Shown here piece by piece: positions 1 through 9,472 of a stretch of 64,000 nt of DNA; position 1 is the stretch's first letter, and each line of letters starts with the position of its first letter. The position numbers and the translations under genes were made by a program. The stretch is from JAKFWF01 sp963750535 (GTDB lineage Bacteria > Pseudomonadota > Alphaproteobacteria > Rhizobiales > Hyphomicrobiaceae): NCBI GenBank assembly GCA_963750535.1, contig CAVVRF010000028.1, positions 1 through 64,000 of the forward strand. Direction: 5' to 3'. Under the pieces are notes generated by a model. It was not told where the DNA came from. It saw only the letters and a list, made by a program, of their open reading frames with translations, and made no database searches.

Positions 1-138
1 TGGGAATGGTTTCGCAAGGGCGGCGTCCGAATGCGCTCTGGCTATTTCGAGAAAGGCGAGCAGGTTGGACAATGGACCACCTACGACGGGAATGGTGCCG
101 TCTACAAAGTCACGACGATGAAGCCGAGGGCGAAGTGA
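1..138 (+). CDS. C-terminal end of MORN-repeat / YwqK-family protein (partial)
   Basis: The window opens inside a reading frame that runs in frame 1 to a TGA at 136-138 (45 residues). It contains a MORN-variant repeat (GYFEKGEQVGQWTTYDGNG) followed by a short basic tail. Such repeats are typical of proteins labelled YwqK-family antitoxins and of generic MORN proteins. The start and any other repeats lie outside the window, so neither length nor partner can be judged. The antitoxin label is a family name only; no toxin is visible here. Confidence 0.6.
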   Translation, partial: WEWFRKGGVRMRSGYFEKGEQVGQWTTYDGNGAVYKVTTMKPRAK

Positions 139-263
139 TTTGAACCGAGAGGCCGGTCGGCGACCTTGCGCGAGCCGATCGCCTTCACTGTCGGGAGTGG
201 AATTTTTCCGGCCTCCGGGCGTTGTCAGTAGGGCGAGGATCAGTAGCAACCGAGAGGCCGGAA

Positions 264-1093
264 TGGATGACAGCTCTTGTCACAGGGATTCCGCCTGTCG
301 TCCCGGCTGAAGCGCGCTCGCGACCACCAAGATTTGAGCGGATCGCCTTCGTTTCCTCCGACACGGAGGAGGCCGTGCGTTCACGCGAGCGTTTGGTCGC
401 GCGGTATGGGGACACTCGCGCCGAGCAAGCCGACCTGATCGTCGCCATTGGTGGCGATGGCCTGATGCTGCAGACGCTGCATCGCCATATCAATGATCGG
501 ATACCGATTTATGGAATTAACCGGGGCAGTCTCGGCTTCCTGATGAATGATGCCTCGCGAGGACGACCTGTTCGAGCGTCTGCAGCAGGCGGGATCAGCA
601 TCATCCATCCCTTGAGAATGACGGCCATCGACAGTGCGGGCGACTCGCACGAAGCGCTCGCGATCAATGAAGTCTCGCTGTTCCGACGAACTACCAGGCC
701 GCCAAGCTGCGTATCGGGATTGACGGCCACGTGCGGATGGAGGAGCTGGTCAGCGATGGAGTGCTAGTGGCAACGCCGGCAGGCTCCACGGCTTACAACC
801 TCTCGGTACACGGCCCCCTCCTGCCATTGGGAGCGCGGTTGCTGGCCCTGACACCGATTAGCTCGTTCCGACCACGGCGGTGGCGGGGGGCGGTGTTGCA
901 CAATTCCGCGCGCATCAAGATCGAGGTGCTCGAGTCCGAGAAGCGCCCGGTGAACGCGGTCGCCAATCATCGCGAGTTCAACTCCATCAGGGAAGTAACC
1001 GTCCGGGAGATGCCGGAGGTCGATATCATGCTGTTGTTCGACCGAGGCCGTGCCTTGGGCGAACGGGTGCTGAACGAGCAGTTCCAGTGTTGA
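264..1093 (+). pseudogene. nadK: NAD kinase, disrupted by frameshifts
   Basis: NAD kinase phosphorylates NAD to NADP. The family landmarks are present but spread over frames: the GGDG nucleotide motif followed by LMLQTLH, then YGINRGSLGFLMND, AINEVSLF, the glycine-rich ATPAGSTAYNLSVHGP segment, and the C-terminal PRRWRGA...EKRPVNAV...LLFD region. Continuity needs about three shifts: near 558 (one extra base), near 592 (return to the first frame), and near 685. The start is uncertain; the ATG at 264 gives a normal alphaproteobacterial N-terminus and a total length near 275 residues. Conservation outside the shifts is very good, so either the inactivation is recent or the shifts are consensus errors. 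A cell needs one working copy, so another nadK should exist if this one is truly broken. Confidence 0.85.
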
Positions 1094-1147
1094 CCGAGGA
1101 GGGCCGAACAGACCGGCCGTGATGATCAAGGCACTTTCACCGGTCCT

Positions 1148-2008
1148 TTACGGACTTCGAGACGCCAGGGTGCGCGCGTAGCTCACCATGATCAATACCT
1201 CTATAACGAAGTAGGCGGTGAGATAGCCTGCCAGGATGCCAAAGTTTTCGCGCTCCAGCAGCGACTTCCCGACGATCAGGGCGACGCCGACGTTGCGGAC
1301 GCCACTCTCGATGACCAAGACCGGGCGGTCCCCGTCATCGAGACCGTATCCCATGATCCAGCCGACCAGCATTGCAGCAAGAATGAACAGCACCACGGTC
1401 GCGATCATGGCATGGGCATACTCGACGAGATCATGCCGCACCGTCGTGATCGCGAGTGCGAGGACAACCGACAGCAGCGCGGCCGAGATCCAGCGGAGAT
1501 GCTTGCCGTGCGCCTCGACCCAGTCCGGCAATGCATGCCGCAGGAGCATCCCGGCTCCCAGGGGGAGGATCATGAAGGCAGTCAGCTGAGCAAGAATGGT
1601 GGGGACAGGAACCTGCACATTGGTGCCCGAGACTGCCGACAACGCGGGCAGAACACCGATCCAGAAGGGGATGGTGATGAGCGACAGCAAAGTGCCAAGG
1701 CCGGTGATCGTCGCGGAGAGCAGGATATTGCAGCGGCCAAGATAGCAGTAGTAATTCGAGATCCCGCCGCCTGGTGAAAGCGCGAGCAGCATGGTGCCCG
1801 CTGCGACCACCGCAGGCGGTGAAATGACGGCGGAGACGAGTAGCACCAGCGGCGGCAGAAGCAGGAGCTGACCGATGGTTCCGAGCAAGACTGCGCGTGG
1901 TTGCTCGAACAGCCTGGCGAAATCCCGCAATTGGATCTCGGTGCCGGAAATCAGCATCAGCACGATCAGGTTGGCCGGCACGCCGAAGTCGACAAGCAGT
2001 TGCAGCAT
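1148..2008 (-). CDS. bile acid:sodium symporter (BASS) family membrane protein
   Basis: Predicted inner-membrane secondary transporter of 286 residues with about nine to ten hydrophobic helices. The central SPGGGISNYYCYLGRCN stretch and the late ESGVRNVGVALIV segment match the two crossing-helix motifs of the BASS/ASBT fold. The frame is open 24 codons further upstream, but the ATG at 2006-2008 puts the first helix right at the N-terminus, as in the family, so it is preferred. The gene is intact although it lies between two heavily frameshifted loci. The substrate cannot be read from sequence; bacterial members carry organic anions as well as bile-acid-like compounds. It is transcribed towards the NAD kinase remnant and shares no operon with its neighbours. 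Confidence 0.8.
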   Translation of the reverse strand: MLQLLVDFGVPANLIVLMLISGTEIQLRDFARLFEQPRAVLLGTIGQLLLLPPLVLLVSAVISPPAVVAAGTMLLALSPGGGISNYYCYLGRCNILLSATITGLGTLLSLITIPFWIGVLPALSAVSGTNVQVPVPTILAQLTAFMILPLGAGMLLRHALPDWVEAHGKHLRWISAALLSVVLALAITTVRHDLVEYAHAMIATVVLFILAAMLVGWIMGYGLDDGDRPVLVIESGVRNVGVALIVGKSLLERENFGILAGYLTAYFVIEVLIMVSYARTLASRSP

Positions 2009-2518
2009 GTGGGCGGTTTCGTGGAGAGGCTGAAGTCGGTCAATGCCGTCAGGGCAGGGTGGCCCACACAGCAAATCCATGATGCGGCGTCAACCTCTGG
2101 CTGCGCAGAGCACCGGCTTGATCGCCATGGTGGTCTCGAACCCGGGCAAGGTCCGATGCCGGTGGACGCACCTGGATCTTGAGCAAGGCGCATCGAACTG
2201 CTGGCAAGCGCGCGGCAAGGGTTCAAAAAGACCCAACCGGGTGCGGCGGCCAGATGCGCGCTATCGCAAGTTGGTGACACTGGCATGACATCAGGTGCTG
2301 CAACTGAGCACCAAGATTCTTCAACGTTAACGCGCTGCCAGTTGATAGTTTGACCGTTGCCGCTAGGATGGGCCGGCATTCGAGGATGGGCATCTCAGCC
2401 TCCGTCGAAAGAGGTGCGCCGACAATCAGATTTCGGTTCCGAGGACGAGCGAAGCGGCGTATCAGCACTGTGCCTGCAGAGCATGGTGAAACAACAAGTC
2501 GAACAGGGAGTGGAGCGA
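2009..2518. other. intergenic region, no gene recognised
   Basis: About 510 bases separate the divergent symporter and ABC operon starts. Open frames on both strands are present but have no recognisable domains and unconvincing composition. Promoters for both directions presumably lie here. The only clear element is a purine-rich ribosome-binding stretch (GGGAGTGGAGCG) just before the ATG at 2519. Confidence 0.4.
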
Positions 2519-3711
2519 ATGACCGGACTAGTGACACGCCGGACCGTGTTGGGTGCGACCGCGGGCGCGGCAGCCTTGCGAATTACCGGCGCAAGCGCCC
2601 AGGTGCCGCCGTTGCCGACATCGCCGGTGACGCTCAACATCGTCGACGTCGCCGGCAATCTGGCGCTGACGCAGAAGGCAATCGAGGCCTATGCCGAGGC
2701 CAAGCCCAACCTGGTCTCGAAGTGTCAACTTCACCAAGGCGCCGGCGCCGGAGCTGCCCGGCAAGATCAAGGCGCAGCAGGATGCCGACCGGGTCGATAT
2801 CGACCTCGTGCTGACCGGCACTCGACGCGCTGTCGGCCGGCGTCGACCAGAAGCTGTGGGTCCAGCTGCTGCCAGCATTCGCGGCGTCCTGCCGAAGCTC
2901 GACGACATCCATCTGCCCGGCGCCGTCAAGATGCAGGCGGTCGCCAAGGGCCAGGGCGTCGTCGTGATCACTACCCGGCCGGCCCGCTGATCGAATACAT
3001 GCCCGACCGGGTGAAGACAGGTGCCGACCACGGCCGAGGAGACTGCTCGCCTGGGCCAAGGCCAATCCGAACCGCTTCATGTACGCCCGCCCCGCCAATT
3101 CCGGCCCCGGCCGCGATCTTCATGATGGGCCTGCCCTACATCCTCGGCGACAAGGACCCGAGCGATCCCGTCAAGGGCTGGGACAAGACCTGGGCCTATC
3201 TGAAGGAGCTCGGCGAGTACATCGAGTACTATCCGACCGGCACCGGCGCCGACGATGAAGGAACTCGGCGAGGGCACCCGCGACATGGTCGCGTCGATGA
3301 CCGGCTGGGACATCAATCCGCGCGTCCTCGGCATCGTGCCGAAAGAGAGCCAAGATCGTCACGCTGAAGGGCTTCCACTGGGTCCCGGATGCGCACTTCA
3401 TGTGCATCCCGAAGGGCGTGTCCAACGACAAGGTGGCCGTGCTGGTCGACCTGATGAACTTCCTGCTGCAGAAGGAGCAGCAGGCCATGACCTACGACCA
3501 GGGCTATTTCTATCCCGGCCCGGCGGTGAAGGACGTGCCGCTGTCGCATGGCGCCGGCAGGAGAGCCAGAAGGCGATCAAGGAGTTCGGCCGGCCGGAAT
3601 ACGACAAGCTGATCGCCGAGAACCCGCGCGGAGCTGCCGCTCGAGCCCGACAAGATGGTCGTCGCCTTCCGCATCTGGGACGAGCAGATCGGCGCCAAGA
3701 AGACCAAATGA
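2519..3711 (+). pseudogene. ABC transporter solute-binding protein, multiply frameshifted
   Basis: The first gene of a four-gene importer operon would encode a periplasmic binding protein. The N-terminus has a Tat-like signal (TRRTVLGATAGAAALRITGASA) followed by mature sequence. Reading through all frames gives a continuous binding-protein sequence: VTLNIVDVAGNLALTQKAIE, then PELPGKIKAQQDADRVDIDL, VVITYPAGPLIEYMPDRVK, GLPYILGDKDPSDPVKGWDK, WDINPRVLGIVPKEAKIVTL, DQGYFYPGPAVKDVPLS, and the terminal MVVAFRIWDEQIGAKKTK. At least twelve single-base shifts are needed, near 2723, 2822, 2880, 2971, 3017, 3041, 3115, 3252, 3347, 3546, 3560 and 3633; most leave one extra base. No large deletion is seen. 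The ligand is unknown; the partner genes are of the polyamine/iron-type PotABC class. Confidence 0.8.
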
Positions 3712-3826
3712 GCGATGCGCCGGCAGCGGACCGCAACTCAGGCTGATCCAACGATCATGGATCGGCTCTGAGTTCGGCCGCTGCTGGCACTGCCTCCCTG
3801 CCCTCCCGCGACGGTTCCACGACACC

Positions 3827-4892
3827 ATGGCGACATCGCTGCAGTCCTTCAAATCCTTGCGCCTGCAAAACCTGGGCCGCGACTTCGGGCGGCTCAATGC
3901 GCTGAAGGACCTCACATTCTCGATCGAGCGCGGCGAGTTCGTCGCCCTGCTCGGACCATCCGGCTGCGGCAAGTCCACGGCGCTGAACTGCATCGCCGGC
4001 CTGTTGGCGACCACCCGCGGCTCGATCTGGCTCGACGACACCCGCATCGACACGCTCGGAGCCGGAAGAGCGCGGCTTCGGCATGGTGTTCCAGAACTAT
4101 GCTCTGTTCCCGCACATGAGCGTGCGCGACAATATCGGCTTCGGCCTGCGCATGCAGGGCGTCCCGCGCGCCGAGGCAAGAAAGCGCGTGGACGCTGCAG
4201 TCGCCACCGTTCGGCTTGAAACCCAGGTCGACAAGCTGCCGGGTCAGCTTTCCGGCGGCCAGCAGCAGCGCGTCGCCATCGCGCGCGCGATCGTCATCGA
4301 GCCGCCGCTGGTGCTGATGGACGAGCCGCTGTCCAACCTCGACGCCAAGCTGCGGCTGGAGATGCGCGCGGAAATCCGGCGCATCCACGACGGCCTCGGC
4401 TCGACCACGATCTACGTCACCCACGACCAGGACGAGGCGCTGTCGCTTGCCGATCGCATCGTCGTCATGCGCGACGGCGAGGTGCGCCAGATCGGCACGC
4501 CGGAGGATCTCTATCTGCGCCCGGCCACTCTCGACGTCGCGGATTTCATGGGCTTCCGCAATCGCATCCCCGGACGAATTGCAAAGTACACGGGAGACGC
4601 CGTCACCCTCGACATCGGCGGTACGTTGATTGCCGGAATGCCGCGATCGTTGCTCGCCGGTCCGTCCGCCATTGCAGCCATCCGGCCCGACGACCTGCAG
4701 GCCGCCGAGACCGGGCTTGCCGCGACAGTCGAGGTCTGCGAGTATCGCGGCCGTAACTTCTTCGGCTCGGCGCGGGGGCCTGGCGGCGTCGAATTGTTCT
4801 TCCGCTCCGGCCACCGACTGAAGACCGGCGATGCGGTGACGCTCGCGGCTGATCCGACCCGCGTCCTGGTCTTCGACGGAGGACGCCCGTGA
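3827..4892 (+). pseudogene. ABC transporter ATP-binding subunit (PotA-like), one frameshift
   Basis: Cytoplasmic ATPase energising the importer encoded around it. Walker A is GPSGCGKST, the Q-loop region reads GFGMVFQNYALFPHMSV, the signature is LSGGQQQRVAIARAI, Walker B is PLVLMDEPLSNLDAKLR, and the switch is VTHDQDEA. A C-terminal TOBE-like domain follows (IAAIRPDDLQ...). One extra base near 4066 separates the Walker A half from the rest; otherwise the protein is complete at about 355 residues. The ATG at 3827 precedes a typical N-terminus. Its stop overlaps the GTG start of the next gene (GTGA at 4889-4892), so the operon was translationally coupled. Confidence 0.85.
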
Positions 4893-5779
4893 GCCAGGTC
4901 GACACGCCGCCGCCCCCGCTGCGTCTTCGTCTCGCAGCCCACGGCCTCGACGGCGTGACGCTGCTGGTGCTTCCCGCGGCGCTGCTGCTCGTGGCGCTGT
5001 TCGTCTACCCCTTCTTCTACGGGTTGTGGCTGTCGTTCAACCCGAAGGAGGGACCCGCACTCGCCAACTATGAGAAGTTCTTCTCCGATCCCTTCCTGTA
5101 CGAGACGATCAGCAAGACGCTGTGGCTGGCGCTGCCGGTCACGGTGCTCAATCTGGTGGTCGCGATCCCGATCGCCTTCCGCGTGCGCCTCATGCGCAAC
5201 CAGCGCATGCTGACCACCATCCTGGTGCTGCCGATCACGCTCGGCACGGTGCTCGTGGCGGAAGGGCTGCTCAACTATCTCGGCCCGCAGGGCTGGTTCA
5301 ACCGCACGGTGATGACGCTGGGCTTGATCTCGACGCCGCTGAAGCTCGTGCACAATTACTGGGGCGTGTTCCTGTCGCTGGTTATCACCGGCTTTCCATT
5401 CACGTTCCTGCTGACGCTGTCCTACGTGACCGGCATCGACCCGGCGCTGGAGCAGGCGGCGGCGACGCTCGGCGCGAAGGCGTCACGCGCTTCCGGCATA
5501 TCCTCCTGCCGCTGCTGGTGCCCGGCCTCGGCGTCACCTTCTGCCTCGCCTTCGTGCAGGCCTTCTCGGTGTTCCCGTCGGCGGTGCTGCTTGGCGCGCC
5601 GGCCGGGCCGACGCGGGTGATCTCGATCGCGGCCTACGAGGCGGCGTTCGAGCAGTACGACTATTCGCTGGCGTCGGCGATCGCGATGATCATGGCGCTC
5701 GTGCAGCTCGTCATCGTCCTGGCGGTGCTGTCGTTGCGGACACTGTTCTATCGCGGCCCGGCGTGGCGGCAAAGGCTGA
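4889..5779 (+). pseudogene. ABC transporter permease (first of two), frameshifted
   Basis: Inner-membrane permease of a PotB-like importer. The GTG start overlaps the ATPase stop. The first 195 residues are in frame, with helices beginning GVTLLVLPAALLLVALFVYPFFYGLWLS. A shift near 5480 moves the conserved cytoplasmic loop (QAAATLGA, then VTRFRHILLPLLVPG, the EAA-type coupling motif) into another frame. A second shift near 5765 is needed to reach the natural end (GGKG, TGA 5777-5779) just before the next ATG. Without correction the frame would run on into the second permease. Confidence 0.8.
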
Positions 5780-5782
5780 CCC

Positions 5783-6622
5783 ATGAGAGCAAGTCGCCCG
5801 CTCAGCGAACGCGCCTGGATCACCGTCGTATGGGTGGTACGGGCTTCTTCATCGTCAACCTGTTCGCGATGATCGCCGCGGTGTTGACGAGTTCATTCGC
5901 CACCCGCTGGCTCGGCACCTGGCTGCCGGCGGGCTGGACGACGCACTGGTATTTCTCCGCCTGGGACGAGTTCCAGCTCGACGACGTGCTGATCGTGACC
6001 TTCGAGGTGGTGTTCGCGGTGGTGGTGCTGTCCGGCCTGCTCGGCGTGCCGGCGGCCTACGCGCTGGCGCGGCGCGAGTTTCCCGGCAAGAAGCTGGTCA
6101 TGCTGCTGTTCCTGCTGCCGCTGCTGGTGCCGCCCATCACCTACGGCATTCCGCTGGCGACCGTGCTCTACAAGAGTGGGCTCGGCGGCACCATGTCGGT
6201 GTGATTGCGGCCAACCTGGTGCCGACCGTGCCGTTCGTCATCCTGGTGATGATCCCGTTCATCGAGCAGATCGACCCGACGATCGAGGCGGCGGCGCGGG
6301 TCTTCGGCGCCGGCACTTTCCGACTGTTCATCCACGTGCTGCTGCCGCTGCTGCTGCCCGGCATCGCTGGCGGCGCTGCTGCTGGTGCTGGTGCGCACCA
6401 TCGCCATGTTCGAGCTGACCTTCCTGACCGCCGGCCCGGGCAGCCAGACGCTGGTGGTCGCGCTCTACTACGCGGTGTTCGCCGCCGGCGTGCGCGCCGG
6501 TGCAGTCGATCGACGCCATGGCGGTCGTCTACATGCTGACGACGCTCGTCTGGCTGATGATCGCGCTGCGCTTCGTCAACCCGACGCAGATCGTGACGCG
6601 GGCGAAGCAGCAGCAACATTGA
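5783..6622 (+). pseudogene. ABC transporter permease (second of two), frameshifted
   Basis: PotC-like inner-membrane permease, last gene of the operon. It begins MRASRPLSERAWITVVW, three bases after the previous stop. Conserved segments include GVPAAYALARREFPGKKLV, LLPLLVPPITYGIPLATVLY, and the coupling loop IDPTIEAAARVFGAGTFRLF. Shifts are needed near 5837, 6202, 6372 and 6504; the last two each leave one extra base. The end is TRAKQQQH then TGA at 6620-6622. Missing frames rather than missing domains break the gene, as in its three operon partners. Confidence 0.8.
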
Positions 6623-6769
6623 TGGGCGCAGGCGAAGGCGTCGGCCTCGAGCTCGGCGCGCGGGCGGTGAGTGGCATCGATATTGTCGACGGTCATCGTG
6701 ACCTGTCGCCCTGCGATCGCGATCACGCGCCCCGTCGGCCACTGCGCAGGACTTTCTGCGCTTTCGCGT

Positions 6770-7090
6770 TCAGCGCACTTTGATCAGGACGCGGCCGCCT
6801 TCGACTTTGACGTCGTATCTCTCGAGATCGATACAGGCAGGGGCGCCCATGGCCTTGCCGGTGCGAATATTGAAGCGGCCGTTGTGCATCGCACATTCGA
6901 TGATGTCGCCGATTACAATGCCATCGGCGAGGTGGACGCCTTCGTGCGTGCACAACCCTGCCGTCGCATGGAAGGTGCCGTCGGCAGCGCGGTAGACGGC
7001 AAACGTCGACCCCTCGATATCGTATCGCCGCACATCCTCGCGCTCTATGTCGCTGGCGCCGCAAACATCGTGCCATACACTGCCGGACAT
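6770..7090 (-). CDS. Rieske-type [2Fe-2S] ferredoxin (MocE-like)
   Basis: Small 106-residue electron carrier. Rieske ligands are C47-T-H49 and C66-A-M-H69, 16 residues apart, within CTHEGVHLADG and CAMHNGRF; the C-terminal GAPACIDLERYDVKVEGG is also typical. It probably delivers electrons to the oxygenase encoded three bases upstream. The pair resembles MocE/MocD, known from rhizobial rhizopine catabolism, where MocF is the reductase. No ferredoxin reductase gene is found nearby, so electrons must come from a reductase elsewhere. The ATG at 7088-7090 is the only sensible start. Confidence 0.88.
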   Translation of the reverse strand: MSGSVWHDVCGASDIEREDVRRYDIEGSTFAVYRAADGTFHATAGLCTHEGVHLADGIVIGDIIECAMHNGRFNIRTGKAMGAPACIDLERYDVKVEGGRVLIKVR

Positions 7091-7093
7091 GGG

Positions 7094-8191
7094 TCAAACC
7101 CTGTGCTTGTCGTGGGCCGCCGCGACGCGGCCGGCCGGTCCAAGGAACGGCGTGGCGCCGGGCGGCAATTCACGGCGAATGTAGTAGGCGGGATCGCTCT
7201 GCTGGCGGATCAATGCCGGGATCATCTCGCGATAGACCTCCCAAAGTCCGCGATAGGCCGGCGGGAGCGCCGGCTTTACCGCTTCGTGCAGCGCCGGCAG
7301 CGCATGGTATGGCACGTTCGGGAACATGTGGTGCTCGATGTGATAATTCATGTTCCAGTAGAGGAAGCGGAAGAGCGGATTGAGCAGGACGGTGCGGCTG
7401 TTGAGCCGATGATCGAGGACATCCTCGGCAAGGCCGGCGTGTTGGGTCGGCCCGGTCAGGCGCGTGAACCAGACGCCATAGAATGACGGCAAGCCGACAT
7501 ACATCAACGGCAGGAAGCTGCCCGCCGCGACCGCTGCAACTACGGTGCCGCCGAGTATCCCGAGAAAAATCCGTGCGGTCAGGTAGACCCGGGGGAACTC
7601 GCTTTCGGGAATGTAGTCCCGTTCCGCCTCCGTCATGTTGCCGCCGGCATGAATGATCATGTTGCGCAGCTCCGCCGGCCCGGCCTTGAGCGAGAACAGG
7701 TCGAGCGCAAAGTTCAGGAACCTTGGTGGGCGCGGCACGGCGATCTCGGGATCGCGCCCAACGATCAGGGTATCGGTATGGTGCCGTGCATGGCTCCATC
7801 GCCACGGCGTCGGCTCGCGGAAAACCATGAACGAGGCGATGTTATAGACCCAGTCGTTGAGCCACGGCGTCTTAAAGGCGGTGCCGTGTCCACATTCATG
7901 CCACCGCGAGCTCGATGCCGAGCCGTAGAGTGTGCCGTAGACGAAGAATGTGAGCGCCGCCCACCATGTGCCCCAGGCGAGGTAGCCGAGAAAGCCCGAT
8001 ACAACGAGGGCTAAGAACCAGATCGCCGTATCGCGCAAGGCTGGGGCGTCAGAACGCCGGCTCAGCTGCTTCAGCTGTTCCCGCGACAACGGGCTCTTGT
8101 ACCACGTGGCGGAGGCAAGGCCATTTTCTATGGCCGCATGCTTCGCCGGGCCGGTGACTGAGTAGTCACGCCAGGTAGCTGCCGCTTCCAA
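7094..8191 (-). CDS. fatty-acid-desaturase-family di-iron oxygenase (MocD-like)
   Basis: Integral-membrane di-iron enzyme of 365 residues. The three histidine boxes are H98-ECG-H102, H134-AR-HH138 and H284-IE-HH288. Helices surround residues 55-95 and 205-245. Members of this family desaturate or hydroxylate hydrocarbon chains, or, in MocD, are assigned an oxygenase role in rhizopine breakdown. The start is a TTG at 8189-8191, preceded by a strong GGGGGGAGAC ribosome-binding site, and gives the family N-terminus (ATWRDYSVTGP); no in-frame ATG exists before residue 122. It is co-transcribed with the Rieske gene and diverges from two MocA-family oxidoreductases across 250 bases. Confidence 0.85.
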   Translation of the reverse strand: MEAAATWRDYSVTGPAKHAAIENGLASATWYKSPLSREQLKQLSRRSDAPALRDTAIWFLALVVSGFLGYLAWGTWWAALTFFVYGTLYGSASSSRWHECGHGTAFKTPWLNDWVYNIASFMVFREPTPWRWSHARHHTDTLIVGRDPEIAVPRPPRFLNFALDLFSLKAGPAELRNMIIHAGGNMTEAERDYIPESEFPRVYLTARIFLGILGGTVVAAVAAGSFLPLMYVGLPSFYGVWFTRLTGPTQHAGLAEDVLDHRLNSRTVLLNPLFRFLYWNMNYHIEHHMFPNVPYHALPALHEAVKPALPPAYRGLWEVYREMIPALIRQQSDPAYYIRRELPPGATPFLGPAGRVAAAHDKHRV

Positions 8192-8443
8192 TTTTTTTGT
8201 CTCCCCCCAACGTCTTGCTTGGCTGCAACTCGGCGGATCGCTTTGCTGGAACCATATCCTTGGATCGGCCTCAGGCGATGCAGCTTAAGCGGCACGGCAT
8301 CGAATATCAATTGACGCGCGCCACGCCGTCCGCCGGTTCCGACGCACCATTTCACCACCTTCCCGCTGGCGATCCGATCCTCTTTCTTGGTAGTGATCTC
8401 CATCGGCGCAGGTGCGCCTTGGCGCAGCAAATGCGAGGAAGAA

Positions 8444-9472
8444 ATGGCGAGTACCAAGCCGACAGTGCGTTTCGCGGCGATCGGGCTCAATCACAGCCAC
8501 ATCTATGGCCAGACCAAAGCCATGCTCGACGCCGGCGCCGAGCTGGTCGCCGTCCACGCGACGGAGGATGATCTTGCGGCGCAGTACATCGCGACGTTCC
8601 CGCAGGCTAAGCGGGTGGCCGACAAGCGGGCCATCCTCGACGACACGTCGATCAAGCTGGTGGTCAGCTCAATCACACCCGACATCCGTGCGGCGACCGC
8701 GATCGAGATCATGCGCCACGGCAAGGATGTCATGGTCGACAAGCCGGGCGTGATCACTCTCGATCAGCTGGCCGAGGTCAGGCGGGTGCAGGCCGAGACC
8801 AAGCGGATCTTCTCGGTGTGCTATTCGGAGCGCTTCGAGAACCGCGCGACGGAGAAGGCCAGCAATCTCGTGGCCGCAGGCGCGATCGGACGGGTTGTGC
8901 AGACGGTCGGGCTCGGTCCGCACGCGCTCAACAACAATCCGCGGCCGGACTGGTTCTTCCAGCGCAGCCGCTATGGCGGCGTGCTGTGCGATATCGCGGC
9001 TCACCAGTGCGACCAGTTCCTGCATTTCACCGGATCGACCAAGGCCGAGGTGGTGGCATCGCACATCGCGAACTATGCCAATCCGAAGACCCCGGAGCTG
9101 GAAGACTTCGGCGAGGTGCTGCTTCGAGGCAATGGCGGTACCGGCTATATCCGCGTCGACTGGTATACGCCCAAGGGCCTCGGTGTGTGGGGCGACGGGC
9201 GTCTCACGATCCTCGGCACCGACGGCTATATCGAGCTGCGCAAGTACATCGACATCGCCGGGCGGCCCGGTGGCGACCACCTGTTCCTGGTCGACCAGAA
9301 CGGCATGCGGCACATCGATTGCCGCGACGAGGTGCTGCCCTATGGCGCGCGGCTGATGGCCGACATACTCGACCGCACCGAAACCGCCATGCCGCAGGCG
9401 CATTGCTTCCTTGCGACCGAGCTGGCGCTGAAGGCCGAGGCGATGGCCGTGCGCCTGGGAGGACTGTCATGA
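8444..9472 (+). CDS. Gfo/Idh/MocA-family oxidoreductase (first of a coupled pair)
   Basis: Probable NAD(P)-dependent dehydrogenase acting on a sugar, inositol or related polyol, 342 residues. The N-terminal Rossmann part (VRFAAIGLNHSHI) is atypical: the dinucleotide glycine motif is replaced by GLNHSH. The family's E-K-P motif appears as D99-K-P101. The second half has the usual alpha/beta dimerisation domain with a GGVLCDIAAHQCDQFLHF helix. The ATG at 8444 follows GAGGAAGA and is preferred over longer frames. The stop overlaps the next start in ATGA, so the two enzymes are co-translated. Gene pairs like this often perform successive or reverse oxidations on one substrate. Confidence 0.85.
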   Translation: MASTKPTVRFAAIGLNHSHIYGQTKAMLDAGAELVAVHATEDDLAAQYIATFPQAKRVADKRAILDDTSIKLVVSSITPDIRAATAIEIMRHGKDVMVDKPGVITLDQLAEVRRVQAETKRIFSVCYSERFENRATEKASNLVAAGAIGRVVQTVGLGPHALNNNPRPDWFFQRSRYGGVLCDIAAHQCDQFLHFTGSTKAEVVASHIANYANPKTPELEDFGEVLLRGNGGTGYIRVDWYTPKGLGVWGDGRLTILGTDGYIELRKYIDIAGRPGGDHLFLVDQNGMRHIDCRDEVLPYGARLMADILDRTETAMPQAHCFLATELALKAEAMAVRLGGLS

